DNA of 64,000 bases from Endomychus coccineus (GCA_958510875.1 OY294068.1:174003411-174067410), one strand, 5' to 3'. Shown: positions 10,726 through 21,349, counted from the stretch's first letter. Numbers and translations are program-made. The notes: generated from the sequence alone by a model not told the origin.

Positions 10726-11340
10726 CAAGTCCCGAAAGTGGTCTTTTACTGGACGAGTGGGCAAATTGCAGGGCGAGCCGCAGGCGAGTCCTGCAAGCCT
10801 GCGAGTCCAGTAAAAGCACTTTTGGGTCGGTCATTGTTGTACCATAAACTTCATATTATTCAGTTTACATTTTTATAACAAGAACTCTTTATTAATTAAC
10901 TTTTCAAAAATTTGGTATGTTTGTTCATATCGTGTCCGGGACTTCGACGGTAATAAATCAAACGTTGCTTGGGTGGCCGCCTTAACAATTTCGTCTGGTG
11001 TGATTTCATCTTCCATTAATTCACAATCAAATGCATCATTTTGAATATCCATTTTATAATAAATGTCACGTTTTCAACTAAACGTCAAAATATGTCAAGT
11101 TATTTTATAGTTTTAAATAATACAAAACTCGGTTACTATAGAAACCAATTGACCGCTATCTTAGACTAACTATTTTATTATTTTTTTCATTAAAGATAGG
11201 CCGGAAAGTAAATAAAAATAAGTCCGGTAAAAGCTTTTACCGGACTATCGCAATAATTTTCTGTCTCGGTCCGACAAAATAAGATTTTCTGACCTAAAAA
11301 TAAACCGGAAAGTACTAATTTCTGGTCGGTTTAAAAAAAA
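10726..11340. mobile_element. Hairpin-ended unit carrying a mini-ORF (unclassified)
   Basis: The left part (10,726-10,836) is an imperfect palindrome: CTTTTACTGGACGAG pairs with CGAGTCCAGTAAAAG, and the GC-rich interior also folds (GCAGGGCGAG against the GAGTCCTGC arm). The right part (11,195-11,335) holds a perfect 26-bp palindrome at 11,221-11,246 centred on AAGCTT, plus two copies of CCGGAAAGTA. Both ends use (C/G)GGTAAAAG or CAGTAAAAG cores. The interior is AT-rich and carries one small minus-strand ORF. I cannot assign a superfamily and see no clear target duplication. Confidence 0.5.
10873..11052 (-). CDS. 59-residue ORF resembling a tyrosine-recombinase N-terminus
   Basis: An uninterrupted 59-codon frame starts at an ATG at 11,052. 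Its N-terminus is acidic (MDIQNDAFDCELMEDE). A helical segment follows, containing ATFDLLPSKSRTRYEQTYQI and then FEKLINKEFLL before the stop. From memory, LLPxKSRxRYExxYxxF resembles the start of the SAM-like core-binding domain of insect Crypton-type tyrosine recombinases; no catalytic domain follows. It is the only coding stretch in the hairpin-ended unit. It could be a truncated recombinase that still binds ends, or the first exon of a longer gene lost by deletion. The frame is real; the family assignment is a recollection. Confidence 0.5.
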   Translation of the reverse strand: MDIQNDAFDCELMEDEITPDEIVKAATQATFDLLPSKSRTRYEQTYQIFEKLINKEFLL

Positions 11341-12289
11341 TAATGTTATTCTGTTTTTCAATATTATATTTATTTGTTGAACATGTAAGGGTTTCAGTTA
11401 TAATTATTATTTACCAATTTTTAATATAGAATTTCATCAGTATCATAAATTGAGACATTTATTTTATAGAAGAATGTCATTTTTGACATGGAAGCGTTTG
11501 AAAATCAGTCGTTGTGAAAAAATTCAGGTCCGTATTTAAAAAAAAAATAAGTTGATGATGCTTTCTGAAAGGCGAAACATGACATTTACAATTTGATAGC
11601 GTCCTCTGCTAGACCATAACGAGTGTCTATGACAAAGCGTCATTTGTTTCGAAATATCTCCTCCAATAACGCCAGAAGAAAATAATAATTATTTTATGAA
11701 ATTTCTCGTTTTCCGAATATCTCCTAAAGTATTCGACATTCTTCATATCATTTGGTTACTCATAAAATTTGAGAATTTTGTCGTAATTAACTGTACCGGT
11801 TAGCTGTTTTGCCTCCTCTCGAGCTCATCAGCGGAACGAGAAAGTTCACTGAACGATCATTATGTCGAAGATATAAATAATAACCTACTATTTTATGAGT
11901 CCCATTCATAAATTATAGTTCTATGACTAAATCAACAGAGGAATAGTGAAATGGGAATGGAACCCAAATGAACACTTCAACAATTATTTAACCACATTCT
12001 CAGAATGCATTATAAGAGACATGATGGAACAGTTGTTGGTATATTGTTACTGAAGTGTGAGTTTGTGTTTTATTCACATTCACTATTAATTTGTAACGAA
12101 CTTATACTGAATAAACACCGAGAAAATAGATCTGGATTAAGTATCTTTTCAAAATCGCTGGAATGGTTCATATAGATTGCAAAATATATTATCGCTTGTT
12201 GGAAAGCAAATTATATTTTAACAAAAAGTCTTTTACCAATATAAATTGACTAAAACCAACTAATTTATGATTAGACATACTATCTGGGT

Positions 12290-13030
12290 AACGCTGTCGT
12301 GGAACTAATTCAGGTCGATGTCATCTACACCGACGTTACTAAAGCTTCCGACAAAATAACTCATACTCTCGTTGAGAGATTATCTCAAGTGGTACATTGT
12401 TACGTAGGGTAGAATCATAGATAAGGAATATATCATAATGTGTTCCTATATGCGAAGACAGTATATCTTAAAGCTTTATGTTCCGCCATCCTCCAAAAAC
12501 ATACCTTCTCCATAGTGTTCGTGAATTATATCAAAACAATTTCTGATGTTTGCATATTTTTACTTTATGCTGATGACGTGAAAATATTTCTCAAGATCCG
12601 GACTCTAGCGGACTGTTTTATGCTACAACAATGGTCTCGCGCAGCAGACGTATTACTCTCATTAATTTCATGTATACTCACTTGATATACCAAACGTTGG
12701 ACTTTTCAAAGTTCGAAATTTTCGCGTATTATGAATTGATTCTTTATGTACCCCTCAATATTGTTAACGCTCCCAATAGCTCAATCCAGAAAAATCAACT
12801 TAAAACTCAATTTTGACTATCGGGAAATTGATTCCTTATGGGATACATAAAAATTTATACGCAATTGTGTTGCATTCCTTCAATGGCTTATTCAACAATG
12901 TTCAATGACGAAAAGTGTTTGTTGAAATAATCCAAACATCCATACCTAGTATGGATTTTTAACGTCACTAATTATTCATTTAAAATTATCACTCCATTGT
13001 TGAATGAATAAAGATTAATAAACAAATAAA
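12290..13030 (+). pseudogene. LINE reverse transcriptase fragment
   Basis: A block VDVIYTDVTKASDKITHTL near 12,315 matches the RT A motif (DxxKAFDxxxH). The frame from 12,440 carries LLYADDVKIFLKI, the catalytic YADD palm motif, at about 12,575. Between them the frame changes and much of the finger-palm region is degraded. The end near 13,000-13,030 is a run of AATAAA-like units typical of a LINE 3' tail. A jockey/CR1-like origin fits best. No endonuclease is present. Confidence 0.7.
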
Positions 13031-13198
13031 ATATCTCGCCAATTATAGTTTAGAATGGCTTGGAAATGCTCACACGGGGGTTTTCGACGTAGCTAATCAT
13101 AAAACGGATGAATTTTTTTTAATCGGTTCATTCCAAATAAGCAATGTTAAATCAAGTCAAGTCGTACCAAATGAATGAAATATCTCAGCTCGTATGAG

Positions 13199-15811
13199 CA
13201 GTGGCGGCTCGTGAACTTTTTGAGAGAGGAGGCTGGACATAAAACGTTTTTGTAAAAATATACTCTATTCAGCCAATTAATTTAACCTTCAGTGACAAAA
13301 TTGATTGTTACCCAGCAAGAACCAACGTGGAGGTATAGAGTTTCTCTTGCCCACAAATTTTTTTTTCGTTCGTTTTTTGTTTTTTATTTTTTTTTTTGGA
13401 TTTTTAATTTTTTTTCTTTTTTTTTTGGAATTTTCCACATTTTGTTTTTTGTTATTAATTTTATCAACTTTTCTATATATTAACGAAATTCTACGGTCTT
13501 TAATTTAAGAAAAATGTATCATTATGTTTTAAGTGTTTTACTAAATCTTTTTCAATAGATATTAAACTAACATTGTATAAACGATTTTGGCCCATTGTAT
13601 TTCGCATGTATGTTTTAATTCGTTTGAGAGTAGAAAATGATCTCTCCACCGATGCCGACGTGACAGGAATGGTGACTGTCAAACAAAGTAGTTTATAAAA
13701 CTGAGGTAAGACTTGTTGCAAATCATTATCTATCATATATTTTATCATATCGGCGTGACTGTCGTACTGGCCTAGAATATCTTTATCCCAGTATACAACG
13801 CATAATTCATTGTGCAGCGCTATTTTATCAAAAAAATTATATTTTAGAACTAAGTTATCTGAAAGTGTATTGAGAAACTCTTTTGAAAAAGATTCGAAAA
13901 ATCTTCTATTCGTCAAATCGAAAAACTTCAATTCATGTAAATCGGAAAATCGAATCTCAATATTTGACCTTTAATAGTATCTAAAATTTCATAAAAAAGT
14001 TGTTTATAATGTAGTTTCTTGTCTACCAAATTATATGTTTTCCTCCTTTTCACGGGAGAAGCCTCATCAGTTGAATAATTTCCAAATAAAATATTAAAAT
14101 GAAATTCTGTATAACGGAAACTTGAATTTTATCAATGAGATCTGTTAAACGATCTCTTGAATGAATTATATTAGTGAATTTATGTTGTAAAATTCGAAAA
14201 ATAAGATCAGTTTGTTCAAATATTAATTTAAAAGTATCAAGAAATAACAAAAATTCTTCATTTTCTAAATAAGAGTTTAAACCAACAGCAGCATTCAATG
14301 AAACCTGATCTGTTGAAAAGTCATCACTGTTTAATATAAAATCAAATATTTCAATAAATTTGTCTTTATTTTTATGGATGGTAAAGTAAACATTGCATGT
14401 GATGTAAAATTCCATCGAGTTCGAGCATTACAGGGAATTCTGTTTCCTACTATGTTTTTTAAAACTTACGTTTGTTTGAAGACCGTTTAAATGTCCCGCC
14501 ATTACAGATGCCGTCGTAAGTCTGATTTATTCGCAAAGTCGAATCGTTGAAATGTTTCCATTGAAAAATTGAATAAATTGACCGCTGTTCTTCCCGAACT
14601 AACATCGTAGAACCCTGAAAATCTTTCCACTAATTGTCCATTTTTACAATTAATAATTTACCGAACAGACGAATTCTAATCTAACCTTATTTCGCGTGGT
14701 GTCACTCAACCATTATACCCGCATAAAACAAAACAAATGCCTGCAAATACTGACGCGTTAGTCATAAAATCGCGAAGCTTACTGTCGTATTTACAAAACA
14801 AATCTAACAATTCCCTAAAATTACCTTTATTAACTGAATTTTCAGTTTCATCATGCCCTCTAAAAGCCAAATCTTGGAATGATAAATACAATAAGAAATC
14901 AATGATTTTTTTAAAACTTCGCGGTTTTCTTTAACTGTTTTATTATGATTTTCGATTTCGCGTGTTCGTGTAGAATCAATCGCATTAACAATATTCTGTT
15001 TACCGGTTAATTTAAACTCAATACACGATGTAATATGTTCCTGCGATTTTTCATGTCTTTCTAGGCCACGAGCTGAATTTTTCAAATCATTATAACCCAA
15101 GTGCCCTCAACATGAAGTTGTATCTGATGTGAATAGCAAGCAATACCAGCAATATAATTTATTGTGTACATCAGATCCCGTTAACCATACATATTTTTTA
15201 TAATTATCAGTATTAAACGATCGATTTTGATACTTCCCTGCCATCACTAATCCTTTCAAATCCGGTAAAGGCCGTTTGTTTTTGAAGAACACTTTTCTAT
15301 CATATGTTAATCCACTAAATGGATTTTCTAAGAACTCTGCAACTAAGTCACTCATAATTTTAACGTTCACCGATTCCGATTAGATAAATTATAACTTAAA
15401 AATTAACTACTTAACCTTACTACGCCTCGTGGAATAAAAACAACAACTAACCGCATTCTTCTAGCAGCGGGAGGCGGGAGCGCAAGTAATCGTATTTCAT
15501 TCGACCGACGAATGGATACGAAAAGCTAGCCTCCCTACCCTGTTGCCGTTTTCGCCGTTTCACGCTATTTGGCGATTGACTGGTCGGAAAAACGGCAACT
15601 GTGTTGAACAACACAACTCAGCGTTTGAGATATATAGAGAATCTAGCCTCTGACCACTGTTGCCGGATTGAAAATAACTACTGAGAACTGGGAATTAATT
15701 GTAAAATTTAAAGAATCATCAGAGAAACAGGAAATAAAATGGAGAATGATCATTAAGATAAATTGGTGAGGAGGCTGAGCCTCCTTAGCCTCCTTCGAGG
15801 AGCCGCCACTG
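13199..15811 (-). mobile_element. hAT transposon copy 1 with perfect 8-bp target duplication
   Basis: The element begins CAGTGGCGGCTCGTGAA and ends with the inverted form GAGGAGCCGCCACTG. It is flanked by CGTATGAG at 13,191-13,198 and again at 15,812-15,819, an exact 8-bp duplication as made by hAT transposases. It is 2,613 bp long and carries a decayed minus-strand transposase. A long T-rich tract at 13,370-13,450 lies downstream of the transposase stop. A second copy with the same ends is at 33,260-35,915. Confidence 0.92.
13503..15361 (-). pseudogene. hAT transposase (TTF-type/ZMYM1-like), fragmented
   Basis: Read right to left: a TTF-type zinc-finger region (YDRKVFFKNKRPLPDLKGL, then LYCWYCLLFTSDTT, then LERHEKSQEHITSC) at 15,370-14,810; a partial middle domain at 14,415-14,050; and the C-terminal hAT dimerisation block, LPQFYKLLCLTVTIPVTSAS followed by VERSFSTLKRIKTYMRN, at 13,740-13,580. 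Such transposases dimerise through that block and cut at CAGTG-type ends. Compared with copy 2, much of the catalytic middle is deleted or scrambled, and there are several frameshifts. It cannot be functional. Confidence 0.85.
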
Positions 15812-15819
15812 CGTATGAG

Positions 15820-16140
15820 CCAAAATTTAATGAAAATTGATACAGGGGAGTTTTCAACGTCAATGAATACGATTATGATGGTAGTGTTGACAGCAACAGC
15901 TTCTTTGTTCATTCAACTAATATCACTAAACGTACCAATTATTTCCCTCGTTATTAGCTGATAATTGGTTCTGGGAGGTTTTTAAGGTCGTTGATAATGA
16001 TTGTTGCCAAAGAATAATAATATTATATCATTTGGCAGAAAGTTACTTAATTGTACTCAAAAATTATACATCTGGTCTTCATTACAGAGGAAATCGTGCA
16101 ATAAAATGAATCTTACAGAAAAACCCAGAAAGATATATAG
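15820..16140. other. Short stretch without a recognised feature
   Basis: Between the hAT right flank and the next LINE relic I see only AT-rich sequence with no open frame or repeat that I can match elsewhere in the window. Confidence 0.4.
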
Positions 16141-16144
16141 AACT

Positions 16145-16595
16145 TACCTTTGGAACAGATATTAATACTACGGCTTGATGTTTCCAAATGTACGAAAGTG
16201 CTCAATTCAAAAGTTTTTGAAGTCACTGTAGTTAAATGTGTGCAAATACTTTTTATTATTATTGCGCGCCCTTTTTCAACGCAACCGTCAATTGTTTTTA
16301 TAATCACCTCCATCTTGTCAACTATGACTCTACATGAATATTGGGCATGTGGTGCGCAAATATCCGCAAATTGCCTCAAAAGATGAGTGAGCTATAAATC
16401 GTACACTCTACGTGGAATAATGGGACCAAAGACTGCACCTTATGGTACGCCAATGTCTACATACTTGTCATTCCTTAAACATACGCCGTGTTCTTCTTGT
16501 AAGGTTGATGTATTTGCGAACGGATCCAGTTTAAGTTTATTAACATTATATTCTAAATATTCATTCAGTGTTATTGCACTTTCTTAATTGACATC
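16145..16595 (-). pseudogene. Possible LINE reverse transcriptase fragment
   Basis: The minus strand gives KYVDIGVPYGAVFGPIIP, a reasonable match to the RT block GVPQGSVLGPxLF. A frame with FADICAPHAQYS follows, in the position of the FADDT palm motif, and then DKMEVIIKTIDGCVEKGRAI, matching the helix that normally follows. The catalytic aspartates are not preserved. Assignment depends on the order of these weak blocks, so it is tentative. Confidence 0.45.
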
Positions 16596-16959
16596 AAGAA
16601 ATAAGTTATAAGAGTTTTTGGAGTGTCTGCATCTTTATTATTCCATATGCCGCTCTTATTATGAGACTAATTATCAAATTAATGCCTCAGTTTACCGGAA
16701 TAGTGACGATGAAGTCAGAATAATTTTTCCTCATCACAGTTGGTAAGAGATTTTATTTTCAAGATACATACCGATTGATTTGAATCTGTTTCACAATTTT
16801 CTGATTACAAGACATCTTGCAATCAGAATAATTCTCTTACTATGGCAAATTTATTTAACATTTCGCTAATACTGCACGTAATATTCTAACTATATTCACT
16901 AATTATATAACACTTTACAATAATAACGATGTAAACCATATACATTCCTTATTTCGTAC

Positions 16960-18490
16960 ACCGGTCACAGAAGCTTACATTATTGCCCTTTCCAATAAAC
17001 TTAATGATAGAACAAGTTTCGGAGCAGATCAGATTCCTCTCAATATTCTTAAAAAATGCATTGGTGTGATTTCCTCTTCATTGTGACATAAAATGAATGC
17101 TTCATTATAGCAGGGTATATTCCCAGAAAAGTTGAAAGCGGCAGTTGTATCACCATTATTCAAAGAGGGAGACGTTAATGGCATCAATAACTACCGGCAT
17201 ATTAGCTTTCTTGATTCCTTTTCCAAAAAAATATCTTTTACAATCGACTGGTAGATTTTTTCAACGCAATAATTTTTTTCGATCTTATCAGCAGGGATTC
17301 ATTAAAGATGTATTGAAACAGGTCTTCATGATTCCACTGAATATCTATCAAAAACGTTCCAGAATCAAAATCAGCTCAATCATGACATATTGATTTTCAA
17401 GCTACATTTATATAATGTTCGCGGTGTTGCTCTTAATTGGCTTAGATCGTACCTGACTGGCTTACGACGAAAAGTACTAATCAGACCAAAAGACACAAAG
17501 CATCTACTGGGATAACTGTTAATTAAATATAAGGATTCCACAGGGAAGCATTTTAGATCCGTTTCTTTTCGTCATTTTGATCAATGACCTTATCATCGAG
17601 AACCTTAGGTGTTTGAATATCAACTACGTAGATGATACCAACATGCCGTTTCAAATTTCTAACATCAATAAGATCGAGGAACAGTGGATAGAGCACTTAG
17701 ACAAAATCACAGTACAAAACTTATAAAAGACTGCCTGTGTACTTTTCCGGACTGTTAACTCAACCCTTGAACCTGCAGCGTTTATACGTTATAACAACAT
17801 AAATATACGTTTTAATGCTGTGAGTAAACTCTTGGGAATTCATCTAGATGGAAAATTTGATTACTCTTACCACGTTGATTATGTATGTTCTAGCCTTATG
17901 CAATTGGAGTACTTTCGCGAACTGTATTTTCGATACTATCAAGACTGCATACTATGGAAATGTATTCTCTATATTGAGATATGGCATTCTTTTTTGGGGT
18001 CGCAACTCTCAGATTCTGAGAGTATTTGTTATCCAAAAGAGAATTCTCAGAAATATGCTCCATATGTAATATTTAGATTCATGTAGAGGAGTAATTAAAA
18101 CAAATGCATTGCTGACAGTATATGGTATTTTAATCTTTGGAAGTTGCTTTTTCTACTTGATCTTGTAGACAAATTTCAAACTAATCTGCCAGATCATGCG
18201 TATCCAACCAGGCACAAAAAAAATTATTGCTACCCAATCCATAGATTAAGAGGAGTGTTTCTCATTCTCCCATGAAATTATACAATACTTTACAATACGC
18301 CTTTATCTATAAGCTCTATCGAACACTCCAAAACATTTAAAACTCAGCTTTTTGTTTACATTTGTCAAATTGAACCAATAATAAATCAATAAATTTCTAA
18401 TCATATAACCATTATTATTAAGAAGTACTCTGTAATTCCCTAAATTCAACTTTGACTCTCCAATGTAATGGACTTGGCGAATAAAGAATA
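16960..18490 (+). pseudogene. Jockey/CR1-like LINE reverse transcriptase, decayed
   Basis: With repeated frame changes the plus strand spells a whole RT domain: GADQIPLNILKKC near 17,030, FPEKLKAAVVSPLFKEGDVN then INNYRHISFL near 17,130-17,200, NVRGVALNWLRSYLTGLRRK near 17,420, IPQGSILDPFLFVILINDL near 17,540, the palm as YVDDTNM at 17,625, and the thumb LLGIHLDGKFDYSYHVDYV near 17,830. YVDD replaces the usual YADD. The sequence ends near 18,490 at a GGCGAATAAAG-type tail. Endonuclease and ORF1 are absent. Stops throughout exclude function. Confidence 0.8.
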
Positions 18491-18850
18491 TGAATTATAA
18501 ATTTTGAAATTATGAACACTGATAACTAAGACAGTTGTATTATAAGCAGAAATTGTTTCATCTCAAACATTGAAAAAGGTAATTCGAACGCACCGATCTT
18601 ATGGATAATCAATCCAATTCAAATTTATCCTGAATTAGGATAGGTTGATGAAAATACATGCCAATGTTTCTAATCGAGGAGGAACAACTCCCATTCTGAA
18701 AAATTATTTTCCTGAACTTTTTAATCATTTCAAGTTAGGTTTGTTGTCATATACCTGAGAAAATTTTTCCTATTTTCAAAAGCTCCTACTCGATATGAGA
18801 GCTATTTTCCACATCAAGTGAATTGAAACTTTTATAAGGAAAACAACTTA
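18490..18850. other. Gap, possibly intron of the minus-strand exon
   Basis: No protein similarity is visible. If the exon at 18,852-19,025 is real, this stretch is the 5' part of its first intron. The donor GTAAGT sits at its right border. Confidence 0.4.
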
Positions 18851-18851
18851 C

Positions 18852-19025
18852 TTGAGTATTTGATGCAGAGGAGCTTTGCGTGAAGTTGCGACGTTCTTCT
18901 GGGGTTAGAGAAGGAGCCGGACTGGTGGGATAGAAAAGAACATGTTTTTCACCAGTGGATGGCTGCTGATAAATGCTTTGAGTCCTGCCACCCCCATTCA
19001 AATATAACTCATCTTCATTCGGCAT
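18852..19025 (-). CDS. Candidate host-gene first coding exon (58 codons)
   Basis: An ATG at 19,025 opens a 58-codon frame that ends exactly in phase 0 at a consensus splice donor, CAA|GTAAGT, with the intron starting at 18,851. The peptide starts MPNEDELYLNGGGRTQS and contains GEKHVLFYPTSPAPSLTPEE and a Ser/Asn-rich end, so it is hydrophilic, probably disordered and without transmembrane segments. Its composition is unlike any transposon protein here, and the upstream 200 bp are CpG-rich. I cannot name the gene. The frame also reads through upstream codons without a stop for five more residues. The next exon is not identified and may lie beyond the left edge. Confidence 0.5.
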
Positions 19026-19139
19026 ACTTCTTACAGACAATAAGTCGCGAATACAATTAATTATTCCTTTATGAAGTATTCAAAAAAACCGCCGTGAAAT
19101 CGTCTCGCGCGGCATTCCAGATAGATTGTGCGACATGAA

Positions 19140-19260
19140 TCTGTAAATCCGTAGACGTTCGGTGTCCGCGCTGGACTGAATAGATTCTCACGTGAGAAGG
19201 CGCCACATCAGCGGACGCACGCGCCAAAACCACCACTCAAAACACGCTTATATATTAAAA
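19140..19260 (-). promoter_or_regulatory. Candidate promoter for the minus-strand exon
   Basis: On the minus strand TTCAGTCC matches the arthropod initiator TCAGTY, with a start at about 19,177. Twenty-seven bases downstream GGATTT fits the downstream promoter element at five of six positions. The surrounding 19,080-19,235 is the most CpG-rich stretch nearby, with GGCGCGTGCGTCCGC among others. A TATATAAG at 19,254-19,247 is about 70 bp upstream of that initiator, too far to serve it, but could serve a start near 19,220. This is inference from motifs. Confidence 0.4.
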
Positions 19261-19789
19261 AAGAGACAAAATTATGTCTTGTAATTATTCATTGCCGACT
19301 TCTAATTAACCTGATTTATGTTTGTATTAATAACGAAACATAAGCTTTGGTACTTCTCCTCAAATTTTGCGCCAACTATATCGTATACCACAATTTACTT
19401 CTTTTCTATACGGTTTGAATACTTCCCTTTCATTCTCAAAGTTTCGGAATGAAACGCTTAAAGAAAGTTACCGCTTATGTTTTATAACAAAACAATTAAA
19501 CCAGTATCAAGAAATGAAACAGATTTTTGAAGATGTTTTTCATGGCAAATCACTCGCTAACTTAGTTTTCATTCAAGGAAAACATAAAACTTAGCACATA
19601 GCTTTTCCTTGATTGCCATAAAATAAAAAGTCGTATGGCCAGATTGGTTCGTTCCCGAATTACCTGTGGAGATATTACCCTTCGATAAGTACATTCTTCT
19701 GACCAACTAATTCTTAATACCGATCTTTCGGCTATTTTCTCAAATAACAACGATAACAGGAAGATCTGTATAAGTTTATTCATTTATTT

Positions 19790-20250
19790 ATCAATTAAGC
19801 TATTGCATATAGCTTTTATCGCGGGCTTTGAGCGCGGCGACCGAATCAAGAAATTCCGTAACGAAAAATAATGTAAGACCTGAACACCTAACAAGTGTCA
19901 AATTAATTAATTAATTTGTAGTTTCTAAAAGTGAGAAATTTCGCTATTTCATACTGTAGCGCTTCAGACTCCGGGATTTTCACGTGGCCTATCGAAATTA
20001 GAAGGTTCGAATTATCTGAAAACATAATTGCATGAACTCCAGACGTCCTATGTAATTAGCTACGAACGAAATCATTTTGACATATGCCTCTAGGAGCTCG
20101 CTACGCGTGAGTTAGAGTTCATACGTTAGACGCGCGTAGCAGAGACCTGAGAGTACCTGTTTCTATTAAGCTATTGCATATATCGCATATAGCTTTTATC
20201 GCGTGCTTTGAGTGCGGCGACCGAATCAAGAAATTCCGTAACGAAAAATA
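19790..20250. repeat. Direct repeats of about 75-85 bp around a segment shared with the 37.7-kb MITE
   Basis: The block AGCTATTGCATATAGC..., including GCGGCGACCGAATCAAGAAA and TTCCGTAACGAAAAATA, occurs at 19,797-19,872 and again at 20,169-20,250, with a small internal duplication in the second copy. The approximately 290 bp between them, with ACTCCGGGATTTTCACGTGG and GAGCTCGCTACGCGT, matches the interior of the element at 37,720-38,712 in reverse orientation (about 38,230-38,640). The right-hand repeat abuts the Helentron coding remnant. Confidence 0.65.
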
Positions 20251-20251
20251 G

Positions 20252-21149
20252 CAGGAACTCGTTTATGTTGCGCTCTCTCGGGTGACTAATATTGAAAAAT
20301 TGTATATCACGACAAAAAACGATAATTCTATATTCAAGTTTTATAATAATCGAAGGGCAAGCTGCATCGACTGCATCTTTGTTCCAAGAATTCAAAAGAC
20401 TGCCTTTGAATAGTGTTCAGACGACAGCTCAAAGTGTCTTAGATTTCCTTAGTAATAGAAATGACATTTCAATAGTGACTTTCAATTGCCAGAGTCAAAA
20501 TTCAGTTACGAGACAAACAAATGTGTTACTTCTTACCGAATCTTGCATGGCGCATGATAATCCGATTGAAATACCTAATTTCAATTGTATTGTTCAATTC
20601 AAACGAGATACTGTTCCAAAAGGTGGGGTAGCTATTTACCAAAATAATAATAATGTAACTAATATTATGCCTCCGAATATTGAAATAAATATTGCACACG
20701 TTAGCGATGTTAATGTTAGGCGCTCATTTTTTGAAGATATTTGTGCGTGCTTATGCAAACTTAGAAATGGCCTACACATAGTCATGGTAGCAATTTACAT
20801 TTCTCCGAATCCAAAATTGGACGAGGTAGGGCATTTTATTCATCGCACTTTACTGGAGTACGCTGAAGAAGGGTCGAAAATACTTGGTACAAATGGTAAT
20901 AAATTTCCACTTATCTTGGCTGGCGATTTCAACATCAACTTCGCTGATAAAAAATCAGAGCGGTTGACAACTTTTCTTTCGGAAAATTTGAATTTGAAAA
21001 TGAATAATGATCCACAAGAATCCACAACAAAATATGGGGCCACCATTGACGCGGTATTTTCCAGATATTTAGAGGATATCAAGTCTCAAACTTATGTCTC
21101 TTATTTCAGTTACCATAAGCCTACAGTTTCAATGATAACAAATTCCTGA
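20252..21149 (+). pseudogene. Helentron: Pif1 helicase tail fused to EEP endonuclease
   Basis: The first 100 bp encode QELVYVALSRVTNIEKLYIT, the last Pif1-helicase motif found in Helitron Rep-helicase proteins (YVALSRV). A frame change near 20,360 leads into a 285-codon frame with an endonuclease/exonuclease/phosphatase fold: VTFNCQS, LLLTESCMAHD (catalytic Glu), LILAGDFNINFADKKS, YGATIDAVFSRYL and YFSYHKP (final His). A helicase followed by this endonuclease is the hallmark of the Helentron (Helitron2) branch of rolling-circle transposons. Rep and most of the helicase are missing, and the sequence on the left is unrelated. The endonuclease frame itself is intact to its stop at 21,149. Confidence 0.8.
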
Positions 21150-21349
21150 ATAACCTACATGTATTGTGAGATAATTAAAATATTTTAAACGATAACTTCT
21201 CATTTATTCAATAAAAGAAAAAAAAATGTTGTCTTATCGGTCACCACGCTCAAAAAGTGTAACTTGAATTAATATCAAAGAAAAAAAGAATACTGCATAA
21301 ATTGAAAATAAATAAATAATTATAATTGCATAGGTTGAGAAAAAATGCT

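Larger units (their letters stand above)
7577..11790 (-). mobile_element. Decayed ITm (Tc1/mariner-IS630) transposon interrupted by other elements
   Basis: About 200 bp at 7,577-7,780 is repeated in inverted, diverged form at about 11,620-11,790. Shared landmarks are GATATGAAGAATGTC and AAATTTCATAAAAT followed by a TTCTGRCGTTAT-like block. Between these probable inverted repeats lie the two halves of one minus-strand transposase (N-terminal part about 10,345-10,085, catalytic part about 8,455-8,140). The coding sequence is split by a LINE at about 8,470-10,075. A hairpin-ended unit at 10,726-11,340 sits in the 5' region. The exact termini and target duplication are not clear. Confidence 0.6.

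Noticed and set aside
13292..13508. Two overlapping plus-strand frames rich in Phe and Leu
   Set aside because: They come from the T-rich tract of the hAT element and have no composition typical of a protein.
19247..19254. TATATAAG as the TATA box for the candidate start at 19,177
   Set aside because: About 70 bp upstream instead of about 30, so it does not fit that start. It is kept only as an alternative for a start near 19,220.
20840..21082. Minus-strand 80-codon frame opposite the endonuclease
   Set aside because: Shadow of the Helentron endonuclease frame; no motif of its own.
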